64,000 nucleotides of DNA from Bacilli bacterium (GTDB taxonomy: Bacteria; Bacillota_I; Bacilli_A; ML615J-28; CAG-698). The DNA lies in the NCBI GenBank assembly GCA_017617065.1, contig JAFZWP010000013.1:62001-126000 (forward strand). The letters are read 5' to 3'. Below are positions 17,523 through 26,551 of the stretch, one piece after another. Under the pieces are notes generated by a model. The model had not been told where the DNA came from and searched no databases. It saw nothing but the letters and a program-made list of their open reading frames with translations. How positions within the stretch are numbered: the first letter of the stretch is position 1; each line of letters opens with the position of its first letter. The position numbers and the translations under genes are program-made.

Positions 17523-20278
17523 TATTTTTCCTCCTCTAATACGCATCTACATCTATCACATAATTCATCTTCATCAACGCTATCAACTACTTGCCAACAT
17601 CTAGCACAGATGACACCGCCTCTTGCACTTACTTTAATATTTCCACTAGGATAATCCACACCATCACTTAATTTATCATTTACTCTAAATTCAGAAACGA
17701 TAAATAAAGTCTTAGGATCAGCTTGTAAACTATCAAGTAATGATTTGACTTCAGAGTTTGGCTTAATCTCTACAAGTGCGCTTAATGATTTACCGATAAT
17801 CTTCGCATTTCTTGCTTCTTCAATTGCTTTTAAGACATCATCTCTTAAAGCCATTAACTTAGCATATTTATCAAATAGGTTATCTGCTTCTTCATGTTTA
17901 ACTACTTTAACCATATCAAGTAGAGCAACTGAAGATTCTTTTTTACCATTCATATATGAATAGATCTCTTCACAAGTAAATGGAATCATTGGTGTTAATA
18001 ATCTAAGTAAACTATCTAAATGTTGATAGAATACTGTTTGAATGCTTCTACGTGCTAAGTTATTAGTAGCTTCAATATATAATATATCTTTTGTGAAGTC
18101 TAAATAGAACGCTGATAAATCATTAGTCATATAATTTAATACTAGCCTATATACTTCGCTAAAGTTATATTCATCATATGCTTTATAAGCTTTTTCTAGT
18201 AAATCGTTAAGTTTGCATACCATGTAACGATCTACTTCAGATAATTTTTCATATGGTACCTTATCAGTATCATCATTATAATCACTTAAATTACCTAGTA
18301 AGAATCTAAATGTATTTCTAATTTTACGATAAGCTTCCGCATTCTGTTTTACAATATCAATACTAATTCGCACATCAGCTGTATATTCTACACTGGCAAC
18401 CCATAATCTTAAAATATCAGCGCCAAATTCTTGACATACTTTAAGTGGATCAATTGTATTGCCTAAAGATTTAGACATCTTATTTCCAGCACCATCTAAA
18501 ACAAATCCGTGAGTTAATACTTCTTTGTAAGGAGCTTTGCCAGTAACAGCAACTCCAGTTGATAAACTAGAATTGAACCAACCTCTATATTGGTCGGCAC
18601 CTTCTAGGTACAAATCTACAGGGTAATTATATTTTTCACGTTTGCAAACATATTGGTGACTGCTTCCGGAATCAAACCATACATCCATGATATCATTTTC
18701 TTTTGTAAAGATACCATTTGGAGAATGAGGGTTAGTATAACCTGCTGGAAGTAATTCTTTTGCTTCTTTCTCAAACCATACATTAGATCCATATTTTTCA
18801 AATAGATCAGCTACATGATTAATAATATCTGTATCTAGGATGATTTCTCCATCTTCGCAATAGAATACTGGAATTGGTACACCCCATACTCTTTGACGGG
18901 AAATACACCAAGCTTCTCTATCTTTTACCATATTGCTAATCCTAACTTCACCCCAAGATGGAATCCAGTGTACGCCAGCAATATTTTCTAACATATCTTT
19001 CTTAATATCATCAATTGAAGCAAACCATTGAGCAGTTGCTCTAAAGATTATTGGTTTATTAGTACGCCAATCATGAGGATATGAGTGCGTTACTTCTTCA
19101 GCTTTTAGTAAAATTTCTTTAGAAGCTAGTTTTTCCATAATTGGTGCTTGGGCTTTTTCATAGAATAAGCCAGCAAATTCACCAGCTTCTTCAGTCATAA
19201 AACCACGACTATCAACTGGGCATACTACTTCTAAATTATATTTTTTACCAACGATGTAGTCATCTTCACCATGTCCTGGAGCTGTATGAACTAAACCAGT
19301 ACCACTTTCAAGTGTTACATGGTCTCCACAAATCACTGGGCAAATTCTATCGTTTAATGGATGGAAATATGTAACATATTCTAGATCTGCTCCACTTAAT
19401 TCTTTTATAATTTCGTGTTCTTTTTCCTCTCCACAAACATGATTTAGAAAACTTTCTAGTAATTCTTTTGCAACCACAAATTTACGATTATTAAATTTAG
19501 CTACCCTAACTACCACATAAGTAAACTCCGCATTAACACAAACAGCAAGGTTTGCAGGGATTGTCCAAGGAGTAGTTGTCCAAATTACTAATTCTTCATC
19601 TTTATCTAATACACCTTTACCATCTTTTACTTTAAATGCTAAGTAGATTGATGGAGATGTGATGTCATGATATTCAATTTCAGCTTCAGCTAGGGCAGTT
19701 TCTGAAGATGGTGACCAATATACTGGTTTTAATCCTTTGTAGATATAACCATGTGACGCCATCTTACCGAAGACTCTAATTTGTTCAGCCTCAAAATCTT
19801 TAGCTAATGTTAAATAAGGATTATTAAAATCACCAATTACACCAAGCCTCTTAAATCCTGTTTTTTGGCCTTCCACTTGTTTAAGTGCATATTCTTCACA
19901 TAATTTTCTAAATTCGCTAACACTTAATTCTTTACGATTAACTTTAGAATTCTTAGTTAATGCATTTTCAATTGGTAGCCCGTGTGTATCCCAACCAGGA
20001 ACATATGGAGCATAAAAGCCAGACATTGATTTATACCTAATAATAAAATCTTTTAAGATTTTATTTAAAGCATGACCTACGTGAATGCTACCATTTGCAT
20101 AAGGTGGACCATCGTGAAGAATGAATGATGGTTTACCTTCATTTTTCTTTAAAACTTCATGATAAATATCTTTATTTTCCCAATCATCTACCATAGCTGG
20201 TTCTTTTTGATTAAGATTAGCTCTCATTGAGAACTCAGTATTCATCATATGTAATGTATCTTTATAATCTTTTGCCAT
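17522..20278 (-). CDS. ileS: Isoleucyl-tRNA synthetase
   Basis: 918 residues. Class I synthetase signatures: HIGH-type '[14 protein letters not shown]' (about residues 57-70) and 'KMSKSLGN' (about 600), with the CP1 editing domain between ('[14 protein letters not shown]'), and a C-terminal zinc-binding module with paired CxxC motifs ('CARCW', 'CDRCRC'), as in the bacterial short-type enzyme. It follows yggT by 11 nt, as in the division-cluster order of many Firmicutes, though ylmH and divIVA are absent here. There is no room for a T-box leader directly upstream, so any control acts at the yggS promoter. Confidence 0.98.
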   Translation of the reverse strand: MAKDYKDTLHMMNTEFSMRANLNQKEPAMVDDWENKDIYHEVLKKNEGKPSFILHDGPPYANGSIHVGHALNKILKDFIIRYKSMSGFYAPYVPGWDTHGLPIENALTKNSKVNRKELSVSEFRKLCEEYALKQVEGQKTGFKRLGVIGDFNNPYLTLAKDFEAEQIRVFGKMASHGYIYKGLKPVYWSPSSETALAEAEIEYHDITSPSIYLAFKVKDGKGVLDKDEELVIWTTTPWTIPANLAVCVNAEFTYVVVRVAKFNNRKFVVAKELLESFLNHVCGEEKEHEIIKELSGADLEYVTYFHPLNDRICPVICGDHVTLESGTGLVHTAPGHGEDDYIVGKKYNLEVVCPVDSRGFMTEEAGEFAGLFYEKAQAPIMEKLASKEILLKAEEVTHSYPHDWRTNKPIIFRATAQWFASIDDIKKDMLENIAGVHWIPSWGEVRISNMVKDREAWCISRQRVWGVPIPVFYCEDGEIILDTDIINHVADLFEKYGSNVWFEKEAKELLPAGYTNPHSPNGIFTKENDIMDVWFDSGSSHQYVCKREKYNYPVDLYLEGADQYRGWFNSSLSTGVAVTGKAPYKEVLTHGFVLDGAGNKMSKSLGNTIDPLKVCQEFGADILRLWVASVEYTADVRISIDIVKQNAEAYRKIRNTFRFLLGNLSDYNDDTDKVPYEKLSEVDRYMVCKLNDLLEKAYKAYDEYNFSEVYRLVLNYMTNDLSAFYLDFTKDILYIEATNNLARRSIQTVFYQHLDSLLRLLTPMIPFTCEEIYSYMNGKKESSVALLDMVKVVKHEEADNLFDKYAKLMALRDDVLKAIEEARNAKIIGKSLSALVEIKPNSEVKSLLDSLQADPKTLFIVSEFRVNDKLSDGVDYPSGNIKVSARGGVICARCWQVVDSVDEDELCDRCRCVLEEEK

Positions 20279-20289
20279 AAATTACCTAC

Positions 20290-20559
20290 CTAATAAAGTG
20301 TTGTTAATAATTGTAAATAATAAAATATACAATTAATCCCAAAAGAGTAAATAAATAGCCCAATCATTGGTGTTAAATCTAAAAAGCCAATTGTTAGCCA
20401 TCCTCTAAAAGGTTTTAAATAAAAGTCAGTTCCTTTTCTAAAAAAGTTAAATACTTTTGTTCCATAAAGTGGAGGAATCCAACTCATAATAATGCTTACA
20501 AACATAAATCCTTCATAGGCTAGCATTAGCCAATATAAAGCATAAATGATGTAAACCAT
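20290..20559 (-). CDS. yggT: YggT-family integral membrane protein
   Basis: 89 residues with two hydrophobic regions and the family core 'IIMSWIPPLYG....FFRKGTDFYLKPFRG' followed by 'DLTPMIGLFIY'. YggT proteins sit in the division/ileS cluster of many Gram-positive bacteria; a role in membrane or division-site organisation is proposed but unproven. The start overlaps the sepF stop (TAATG). Confidence 0.92.
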   Translation of the reverse strand: MVYIIYALYWLMLAYEGFMFVSIIMSWIPPLYGTKVFNFFRKGTDFYLKPFRGWLTIGFLDLTPMIGLFIYSFGINCIFYYLQLLTTLY

Positions 20560-20909
20560 TATTTATTATCCTCTACATATTGTAGTAATGATCCATCTTC
20601 ATAATCTTTCTTGCTACCAAAGATAAATAGTTTAGGTCCAATTCTAATAGCTTGGCCTTCAAGAGCATAAACTACACCTGATATGAAAGATAACATATAG
20701 TTGCAATCAACCCCATTTAATTTATCAAAGTTAACAATAACTGGTTTACCACCTAGAATTGTATCGCAAATCTTAAATAATTCTTCATCATCTTTAGTAT
20801 TCACATAAATATATTCTAAACGGTCAAATGCAGTAAGTAATCCGGGTTTGTTTTCACCTTTATAATCTGTAAACTTAAATTCTTTTTCTTTCTTACGATT
20901 AAAACGCAT
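20559..20909 (-). CDS. sepF: Cell division protein SepF
   Basis: 116 residues. After a basic N-terminal stretch comes the SepF/DUF552 beta-alpha core: 'DDEELFKICDTILGGKPVIV', 'GVDCNYMLSFISGVVYALEG', 'IRIGPKLFIFG'. SepF binds FtsZ and anchors or orders the Z ring on the membrane. The N-terminal amphipathic membrane helix is shorter than in Bacillus subtilis SepF. Placed between yggS and yggT, the conserved order. Presence implies a walled, FtsZ-dividing cell. Confidence 0.92.
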   Translation of the reverse strand: MRFNRKKEKEFKFTDYKGENKPGLLTAFDRLEYIYVNTKDDEELFKICDTILGGKPVIVNFDKLNGVDCNYMLSFISGVVYALEGQAIRIGPKLFIFGSKKDYEDGSLLQYVEDNK

Positions 20910-20918
20910 ATTATCCTC

Positions 20919-21575
20919 CTATTTATTAATATATTTAGTAAACTTAGATCCAATTCTAATTAGAGTTGATCCATATTGTAAAGCGATGCGATAATCATTG
21001 CTCATACCCATTGATAATTCATGGCATGGAGCATATTCAAGTCCCATTTCTTCAACTTCTTCTTTCATATCTTGCATTTTCTTAAATGATCTAGCTAATT
21101 CTTCTTCATCATTAGTAAGGCGCGCTATACACATTAAGCCAATTACTCTAATCTTAGAACATTTAGATAGACTCTTAATAAGTGGTTTTACTTTACTTAA
21201 AGTAACACCAGACTTATTAGGTTCATCAGAAATATTAACTTGAACAAAGCAATCAAGTGGTTTTTCTAAACGTTTATCAAATTCCATAGCAATTGATAAT
21301 CTGTCTAAAGTATGTAAGCAATCAATTCTATTTACTAAATCTCTTACTTTTCTAGATTGAACTACGCCAAAGAAATGCCACTTAACATTATAATCTTTTA
21401 ATGCTTCATACTTTTCTAAAAACATATCTGCTCTGTTTTCACCTAACTCTGTGATTCCAGCTTCAATTATTTTTTTAGTTCCTTCAATATCTAAGTACTT
21501 CGTAGCAGCTACTACTTTTGCGCCATGCGCCGCCGCTTCAGCTTTTACTTTTTCAACTTTTTCTTTTAAATCCAT
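20919..21575 (-). CDS. yggS: YggS-family pyridoxal-phosphate homeostasis protein
   Basis: 218 residues. PLP-binding alanine-racemase-like barrel without racemase partner domain: 'AHGAKVVAATKYLD' (PLP lysine), 'ELGENRADMFLEKY', 'WHFFGVVQSRKVRDLV', 'CFVQVNISDEPNKSGV', 'ELSMGMSNDYRIALQYGSTL'. The open frame extends upstream to 21656 but would place the start on the -35 box, so the ATG at 21575 (preceded by AAAAGG) is preferred; spacing to that site is short. A better AAGGAG lies near 21606 but has no in-frame start after it except this ATG, so the true initiation is slightly uncertain. Confidence 0.93.
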   Translation of the reverse strand: MDLKEKVEKVKAEAAAHGAKVVAATKYLDIEGTKKIIEAGITELGENRADMFLEKYEALKDYNVKWHFFGVVQSRKVRDLVNRIDCLHTLDRLSIAMEFDKRLEKPLDCFVQVNISDEPNKSGVTLSKVKPLIKSLSKCSKIRVIGLMCIARLTNDEEELARSFKKMQDMKEEVEEMGLEYAPCHELSMGMSNDYRIALQYGSTLIRIGSKFTKYINK

Positions 21576-21627
21576 AATCCTTTTGCATCGACAAGCGATA
21601 CTTCTCCTTATAACTATTCTATTTACC

Positions 21628-21656
21628 ATTATACAACGAAAAGCGCTTATTTGCAA
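21628..21656 (-). promoter_or_regulatory. Promoter of the yggS-sepF-yggT-ileS-deoC-deoD operon
   Basis: Minus-strand -35 TTGCAA (21651-21656) and perfect -10 TATAAT (21628-21633), 17-bp spacer. It lies directly after the terminator of the preceding transcript, and no further promoter or terminator is evident until the hairpin at 15.27 kb. Confidence 0.8.
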
Positions 21657-21682
21657 TTGATTTTAAGACTAAAAAAAATGAA

Positions 21683-21709
21683 AAAGATTACCTTAAATTG
21701 GTAATCTTT
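21683..21709 (-). terminator. Terminator of the argS/membrane-protein transcript
   Basis: A 10-bp perfect stem (AAAGATTACC/GGTAATCTTT) with a 7-nt loop; on the minus strand it is followed by T-rich sequence (TTTTTCA then eight T). Six nt after the stop of the 230-residue membrane protein. Confidence 0.9.
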
Positions 21710-21715
21710 ATTCTT

Positions 21716-22408
21716 CTATGCCGTTACAGTTGGCACATCATCATTATCGTTATCGATATTAGGATTAATCTCTTCCTCTTTTTGAATTTCTATTTGATCA
21801 CTAGTTGGGGCAACTTTACCTTCTTCTAATTTGGCATTTTCCGTAATCCTTTTAGCAGCAATTTCATGTCTATATGATGAATAACCTTTAATGCCATTAA
21901 ATACAATGAAACCAGCTGATAAAATAGCAAATGCTAATATTACCCAGCCTAGTGTATTAGATGTAAATCCACCACTAGCTACAATCCATGTTCCTACTGT
22001 TAATAAGATGATATTAGCTAAGAATGGTAAAAATGTAGTTACATCTTTTCTTAGCGATGTACCTAAGAAATATACAAAGCCATGTAAATATAATATTCCA
22101 CCAATGATATAACCAAATATCTTCTTATTACCATCAATATCATTACCTTTATTGATAGCTAGTATTATTAGTACAACTCCAGCAGCCACTTCAATTATCA
22201 TCTCGCCAGCATAAAACCATTTTAATAGTTTATCTTCAGTTGTCTTAACTAAAGGTATAATTCTAAATAAGCCTAAGAAAACAAATATAATACCTACAAT
22301 AAAATATAAGGCAATAGGTACAAATTTACAAACTAAGCCTACCCCTAAAATGATAGCAGCACCAATAAATTCAAAAAGCCATAAATATTTTTTAAATAAT
22401 GCTTTCAT
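21716..22408 (-). CDS. Six-helix integral membrane protein of unknown function
   Basis: 230 residues with about six membrane segments arranged as three hairpins, and an acidic, Asp/Asn-rich cytoplasmic tail (about residues 190-230, 'NPNIDNDNDDVP'). The pattern of repeated two-helix units resembles HdeD/DUF308-type proteins, but I cannot assign it firmly. The start overlaps the argS stop (TAATG), so it is co-translated with argS; the pairing gives no functional clue. Confidence 0.75.
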   Translation of the reverse strand: MKALFKKYLWLFEFIGAAIILGVGLVCKFVPIALYFIVGIIFVFLGLFRIIPLVKTTEDKLLKWFYAGEMIIEVAAGVVLIILAINKGNDIDGNKKIFGYIIGGILYLHGFVYFLGTSLRKDVTTFLPFLANIILLTVGTWIVASGGFTSNTLGWVILAFAILSAGFIVFNGIKGYSSYRHEIAAKRITENAKLEEGKVAPTSDQIEIQKEEEINPNIDNDNDDVPTVTA

Positions 22409-24048
22409 TACATTTTCTCCTTAACGCCAACGCCAATTAAGCTAAGAGCATCTTTTAAGACGATGCCAGTAGCTTTACTTACTGTTAACAGCTGGTTAGT
22501 TTTATCTAAATCATCACTAATAATTTTATTATCATTATAAAATGAGTGGAATGCGCTAGCTAGGCTATATACGTATGTAGAGATTTTGTGAGGAAGGCGC
22601 TTTGTAGCGGCTTCTTCCACAACCTTAGGATATTGAAGAAGTAAGCCAACTAATTCTTTAACTTCATCTTCTACTTTATCTAGACTAGTAGACTCGATAA
22701 ATTCTAAATTATTAGCTTGCATGTTTCTAAATAAACTACAAATTCTCGCATATGCATATTGAACATAATATACAGGGTTTTCATTTGATTGTTTTACAAT
22801 CAAATCTAAATCTAGATCCATATGACTAGATAATGCTTTTGATGAGAACATATAACGCAAAGCATCAACTCCTGCTTCATCAATTAAGTCTTTTAAAGTA
22901 ATCGCTTTACCGCTACGTTTACTCATTTTGACTTCTTCACCATCTTTTAGTACTCTAACCATTTGCAATATCTCTACGATTAGCTTATCTGGATCATATC
23001 CCATATAATATATTGCTGCTTTTAATCTATCAATATATCCATGGTGATCAGCACCAAGTACATCAATGATTGTATCATATCCTCTAGATAACTTATTAGA
23101 ATGGTACGCAATATCAGGAGTAAGATAAGTTAAGGTAGAATCACTCTTAACAATTACTCTATCTTTTTCATCACCCTGTGCTTCTGTCTTTAACCAAATA
23201 GCACCATCTTTAGTATATGTATCACCATCATTAACAAGTTTATCAATAGTTGCCTTAACTGCGCCACTATCGTATAAAGATTTTTCGCTAAACCATACAT
23301 CAAAGTCTACACCAAATTCTGTTAATACTACTTTTAATTGGTCCAATAAATACTTAACACCATATTCTCTAAAATATGCAAACCAATCTTCTTTTAAATA
23401 TTTATCACCATGTAGTTTAACTAAGTCTTTGGCAATCGTAATAATCTCTGGACCGTGGTAATAATCGTCTAGCAAATTACATTCTAATCCTAGCTGTTCT
23501 TTGTATCTTTCATAGATACTATAAGCTAAATTATTGATTTGATTGCCACCATCATTAACATAATATTCCCTAGTAACATCGTATCCACATTTTGTTAGAA
23601 TACGGGCCATTGAATCTCCATATGCTGCTCCTCTAGCATGCCCTACATGAAGAAAACCAGTTGGGTTTGCACTAACATATTCTAGGTTAATTTTCTTACC
23701 ATTACCAATATTACTAGATCCAAATTTATCAAGCTCACTAATAATTTGGAATACCACATCATTAAGATGACCTTGATCCATAAAGAAATTAATAAAGCCA
23801 GCACCAGCTACTTCTACTTTACTTAAATTATTCTTCTTTAAATCAATTTTACTAACGATATCATTAGCAATAATAAGTGGTGATTTTCTTAATGCTCTAG
23901 CAAGTCTCATAGCTACATTAACAGAATAATCACCAAATGTAGGATCTTTTGGCACTTCAAAGAAAATATCAATATCTTCTTCTACACCTAGTTCTTTAAT
24001 AATTTCTTTTAAGTCTAATTTTAAATTTTCTAATGTTTGATTTATCAT
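22408..24048 (-). CDS. argS: Arginyl-tRNA synthetase
   Basis: About 546 residues, normal for bacterial ArgRS. N-terminal Add1 domain, then the HIGH-type motif 'ANPTGFLHVGHARGA' (about residue 136), 'DVLGADHHGY', 'MVRVLKDGEEVKMSKRSGKA' and the C-terminal anticodon-binding DALR domain ('ENPVYYVQYAYARICS'). The frame opens at a GTG (24057), but the ATG at 24048, with AGGTG 6 nt upstream, is the more likely start. It follows the PIN toxin gene by 56 nt. Confidence 0.97.
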   Translation of the reverse strand: MINQTLENLKLDLKEIIKELGVEEDIDIFFEVPKDPTFGDYSVNVAMRLARALRKSPLIIANDIVSKIDLKKNNLSKVEVAGAGFINFFMDQGHLNDVVFQIISELDKFGSSNIGNGKKINLEYVSANPTGFLHVGHARGAAYGDSMARILTKCGYDVTREYYVNDGGNQINNLAYSIYERYKEQLGLECNLLDDYYHGPEIITIAKDLVKLHGDKYLKEDWFAYFREYGVKYLLDQLKVVLTEFGVDFDVWFSEKSLYDSGAVKATIDKLVNDGDTYTKDGAIWLKTEAQGDEKDRVIVKSDSTLTYLTPDIAYHSNKLSRGYDTIIDVLGADHHGYIDRLKAAIYYMGYDPDKLIVEILQMVRVLKDGEEVKMSKRSGKAITLKDLIDEAGVDALRYMFSSKALSSHMDLDLDLIVKQSNENPVYYVQYAYARICSLFRNMQANNLEFIESTSLDKVEDEVKELVGLLLQYPKVVEEAATKRLPHKISTYVYSLASAFHSFYNDNKIISDDLDKTNQLLTVSKATGIVLKDALSLIGVGVKEKM

Positions 24049-24067
24049 ATTATTCACCTATGTATCA

Positions 24068-24096
24068 ATTATACTACTAAAAATACCTTTAATAAA
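24068..24096 (-). promoter_or_regulatory. Possible argS promoter
   Basis: Minus-strand perfect -10 TATAAT (24068-24073), with a weak -35 TTTATT (24091-24096) at 17 bp. No terminator separates argS from the toxin gene, so read-through from the toxin-antitoxin operon is also possible. Confidence 0.45.
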
Positions 24097-24104
24097 GATA
24101 AAAA

Positions 24105-24527
24105 CTAGGCCTTTTCAAGAATCATATCTACAAATTTATTAGGTTCAATTGCAGGTAATCCTAAATTTTCATAATCTTTAGTGTTCCTTGTGATTATAAA
24201 ATCAATGTTGCTTCTTTTAGCCCCTTCAAATAGTACTGCATCTTCATAATCATTATTGTTTGAAATAAGAGCATTAATACAATCTTCTCCAGTTGTATCA
24301 ATTATTGTCAAAAAATCATATATGATGTTCAAAATATATCTAGAATCAATTTCACTATGCGAATGTTTTCTAATAATATATCTCACATCAATTGCCGACT
24401 TAGCTGAAATGTATCCTTCAAAATCATCATCAGCAGCTAATAATAATAGATTTTGGGCGTCTTGAAAGAATGGATCCCTTTTTTGCAAAGCATCGATGAT
24501 TACGCAAGTATCAATTAACACTTTCAT
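24105..24527 (-). CDS. PIN-domain toxin (putative ribonuclease) of a type II toxin-antitoxin pair
   Basis: 140 residues. PIN fold of the PIN_3 type: N-terminal 'VLIDTCVIIDALQKRDPF' with the first metal-binding Asp, a central acidic position in 'NNDYEDAVLFEGAKRSNIDF', and 'IITRNTKDYENLGLPAIEP' with the late Asp. These acidic residues hold Mg for RNA cleavage in the family. The start overlaps the antitoxin stop by 4 nt (ATGA), the normal coupling for such pairs. RNA target not predictable. Confidence 0.9.
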   Translation of the reverse strand: MKVLIDTCVIIDALQKRDPFFQDAQNLLLLAADDDFEGYISAKSAIDVRYIIRKHSHSEIDSRYILNIIYDFLTIIDTTGEDCINALISNNNDYEDAVLFEGAKRSNIDFIITRNTKDYENLGLPAIEPNKFVDMILEKA

Positions 24528-24739
24528 ATTTTATTAATCCTTTCTTCTAAATCAGCTTCAATATCTATATCATTTGGCAGGCAGCCAAAAATCCCTTTCA
24601 ACCTTTCAACTCTATCCTTATATGGATTAGTTAACTTACTAATTACTTTTCCATTTTTAGTGACAAATACATCTTCTTCCTTAGATAAAATAAGATATTT
24701 ACTTACATTGTTTTTAAGTTCTGTTGCTGTAATATTCAT
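24524..24739 (-). CDS. Phd/YefM-family antitoxin
   Basis: 71 residues. N-terminal DNA-binding domain 'MNITATELKNNVSKYLILSK' followed by 'EEDVFVTKNGKVISKLTNP', classic for Phd/YefM, then a charged flexible C-terminal tail (about 45-71) that would wrap the toxin. AGGAGG-like site (GGAGG) ahead of the start. Expected to repress its own promoter, where three palindromes are present. Confidence 0.92.
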   Translation of the reverse strand: MNITATELKNNVSKYLILSKEEDVFVTKNGKVISKLTNPYKDRVERLKGIFGCLPNDIDIEADLEERINKI

Positions 24740-24760
24740 AATATACCTCCATCTAATTAG

Positions 24761-24789
24761 ATTATATATAATAAATGTACATTATGCAA
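24761..24789 (-). promoter_or_regulatory. Promoter of the toxin-antitoxin operon
   Basis: Minus-strand -35 TTGCAT (24784-24789) and perfect -10 TATAAT (24761-24766), spacer 17 bp. The first operator palindrome lies inside the spacer. Confidence 0.8.
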
Positions 24790-24826
24790 TATAAAAATGT
24801 ACATCATTTTAAAAATAATGTACATT
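24774..24826. promoter_or_regulatory. Triple ATGTACAT operator of the toxin-antitoxin operon
   Basis: Three copies of the perfect palindrome ATGTACAT at 24775-24782, 24797-24804 and 24818-24825, spaced 22 and 21 bp centre to centre, i.e. about two helical turns, so on one face of the DNA. The first lies between -35 and -10 of the antitoxin promoter. Such phased sites suit cooperative binding by a toxin-antitoxin complex. Confidence 0.8.
24796..24826 (-). terminator. Probable pepF terminator built from operator copies 2 and 3
   Basis: On the minus strand the two distal palindromes and the sequence between them can pair as one long hairpin (about 14-15 bp, one wobble, short T/A loop), followed by TTTTTAT. 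It begins 9 nt after the pepF stop codon. The same DNA therefore may serve as terminator for pepF and operator for the antitoxin gene. Confidence 0.65.
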
Positions 24827-24834
24827 TTCAAATC

Positions 24835-26541
24835 TTATTTTAGCTTACTTTCAAACTCATCAATTACTTTACTAATCTTTTCACTTACCCATTTAATAGT
24901 TTCTTCTTCAAATGGATTATCTAGATTAGATTCTTTTAATAATGCAAAGTAACCTTTAGTTCCACCAAGTTTACATAAGTTCATATAACCATTAAATGCT
25001 TCCTCAAAGTTTTCAAGTCCTTTTAAGAAATATTGATATGCACAAGTTTGTGCTAATGCATAATCAATATAATAGAATGGATATAAGAATATATGTTGTT
25101 TCTGCATCCAGAAACCGCCTTCGCTTAAGAACTTATTACCATCATAATCACGCCATGGCATAAATTCTTCTTCAATTTTCTTCCAAGTAGTGCGTCTCTC
25201 CATTGCACCCATCTTTGGATTTTCAAAGATAGCATGTTGGAAAGCATCGACGCTTACTAAATATGGAATAACTTCTAGTGATTTAACTAAATGATGATAG
25301 CGATATTTATCTACATTTTCCCCAAAGAATTTATCCATAAATGGATAAGTAAAGTGTTCCATTGACATTGAATGAATTTCATTGATTTCACTAGTAGATG
25401 ACATTTGACTCATTAGTTCTATGTTTCTAGCTCCTAAATATGCTTGGAAAGCATGACCAGCTTCATGTGTTAATACATCCACATCCGTACTAGTTCCATT
25501 GAAATTAGAAAAGATAAATGGTGCTTTATACTTTGGAATAAATGTACAATAACCACCTAAATGCTTACCTGGTCTAGTAGTTAGGTCAAATAGTTTATGT
25601 TCACACATAAAATCAAAGAATTCACCAGTTTCTTTTGATAATTCGTGATACATTGTTTTTGCTTTTTCTACTAATTCTTCTTCAGTTCCAAGTGGAGTAG
25701 CATTTCCTTCTTTAAATGTTAGTTCTTCATCATACCAATGAAGTTTATCAATCTCTAAATCTTTAACTTGTTTTTCATATAATTTAGAACATAGAGGAAC
25801 GATATATTTCTTAACTGCTTCTCTAAATTTAGCTACATCTTCTTTAGTATAATCATATCTACCTCTAGCAATATATGAATAATCAATAAATGAATCAAAT
25901 TTTAATCTTTTAGCTTTCTTAACTCTTAAATCAATTAATTTAGTATATAAATTATCTAAATTGTCGCTAACTGAAGCATATAAATCAGCCCATGCTACAA
26001 ATGCTTCCTTGCGTTCCTCTCTATCAGTAGATTGCATATGTTTAAGTAGTCCATAGAAGTTACATTCTTCACCTCTAAAATTAGTTTTACAAGCAGCAAC
26101 ATCTTTAGAATATTTTTGAGTCAAAGTTCCTTCTTTTATTGATAAAAGAATAATCTTAGGACTCATTATCTTTTTAGACATTTCTAAATCTTGAATTAAG
26201 AAATCACCATATTCTTTTTTTATATCTTCTTTATATTTACTCTTTAATACTGTATTTGTTAAAGAAAGCATTGCTAAAGAAAGAGGAGCACTAGCTTTAT
26301 TAATGTATTTTTCTTCTTCATCATAAAACTTATCAGTTGTATCAATTGTATTACGAATGGATGCAATAGTAGCCATTGATAATAAATCTTTTAATAATTC
26401 TTCTGTTGCTACATATGCTTTCTTAAACTCTTCATATGATGCAGCATTTTTCATTAATTTAATGTTGCCTCTTACATCTTTACTAGCTTTCTTAAAATCC
26501 GGTCTTACATATTTAATATCTTCAAATTTGCCTAGTTCCAT
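24835..26541 (-). CDS. pepF: Oligoendopeptidase F-type M3 metallopeptidase
   Basis: About 568 residues, cytosolic, in the range of M3B oligoendopeptidases. Zinc site HExxH appears as 'LTHEAGHAFQAY' (about residue 360), with the downstream glutamate in 'SSTSEINEIHSMSMEHFTYP' and the family block 'LYPFYYIDYALAQTCAYQYF'. It hydrolyses short peptides. The frame opens at a GTG (26562) overlapping the esterase gene, but AAGGAG 6 nt upstream of the ATG at 26541 fixes the start. It follows the CE7-type esterase with a 10-nt gap, so it can share a transcript with manA and the esterase without a functional link. Confidence 0.94.
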   Translation of the reverse strand: MELGKFEDIKYVRPDFKKASKDVRGNIKLMKNAASYEEFKKAYVATEELLKDLLSMATIASIRNTIDTTDKFYDEEEKYINKASAPLSLAMLSLTNTVLKSKYKEDIKKEYGDFLIQDLEMSKKIMSPKIILLSIKEGTLTQKYSKDVAACKTNFRGEECNFYGLLKHMQSTDREERKEAFVAWADLYASVSDNLDNLYTKLIDLRVKKAKRLKFDSFIDYSYIARGRYDYTKEDVAKFREAVKKYIVPLCSKLYEKQVKDLEIDKLHWYDEELTFKEGNATPLGTEEELVEKAKTMYHELSKETGEFFDFMCEHKLFDLTTRPGKHLGGYCTFIPKYKAPFIFSNFNGTSTDVDVLTHEAGHAFQAYLGARNIELMSQMSSTSEINEIHSMSMEHFTYPFMDKFFGENVDKYRYHHLVKSLEVIPYLVSVDAFQHAIFENPKMGAMERRTTWKKIEEEFMPWRDYDGNKFLSEGGFWMQKQHIFLYPFYYIDYALAQTCAYQYFLKGLENFEEAFNGYMNLCKLGGTKGYFALLKESNLDNPFEEETIKWVSEKISKVIDEFESKLK

Positions 26542-26551
26542 AACATTCTCC

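Noticed and set aside
20279-20289. T-box riboswitch ahead of ileS
   Set aside because: Only 11 nt separate yggT and ileS, and the region before yggS is too short (between the terminator at 21709 and its start) for a T-box leader.
24774-24826. Small CRISPR-like array (three repeats spaced about 22 bp)
   Set aside because: The repeats are 8-bp palindromes in a toxin-antitoxin promoter with no cas genes; operator function explains them.
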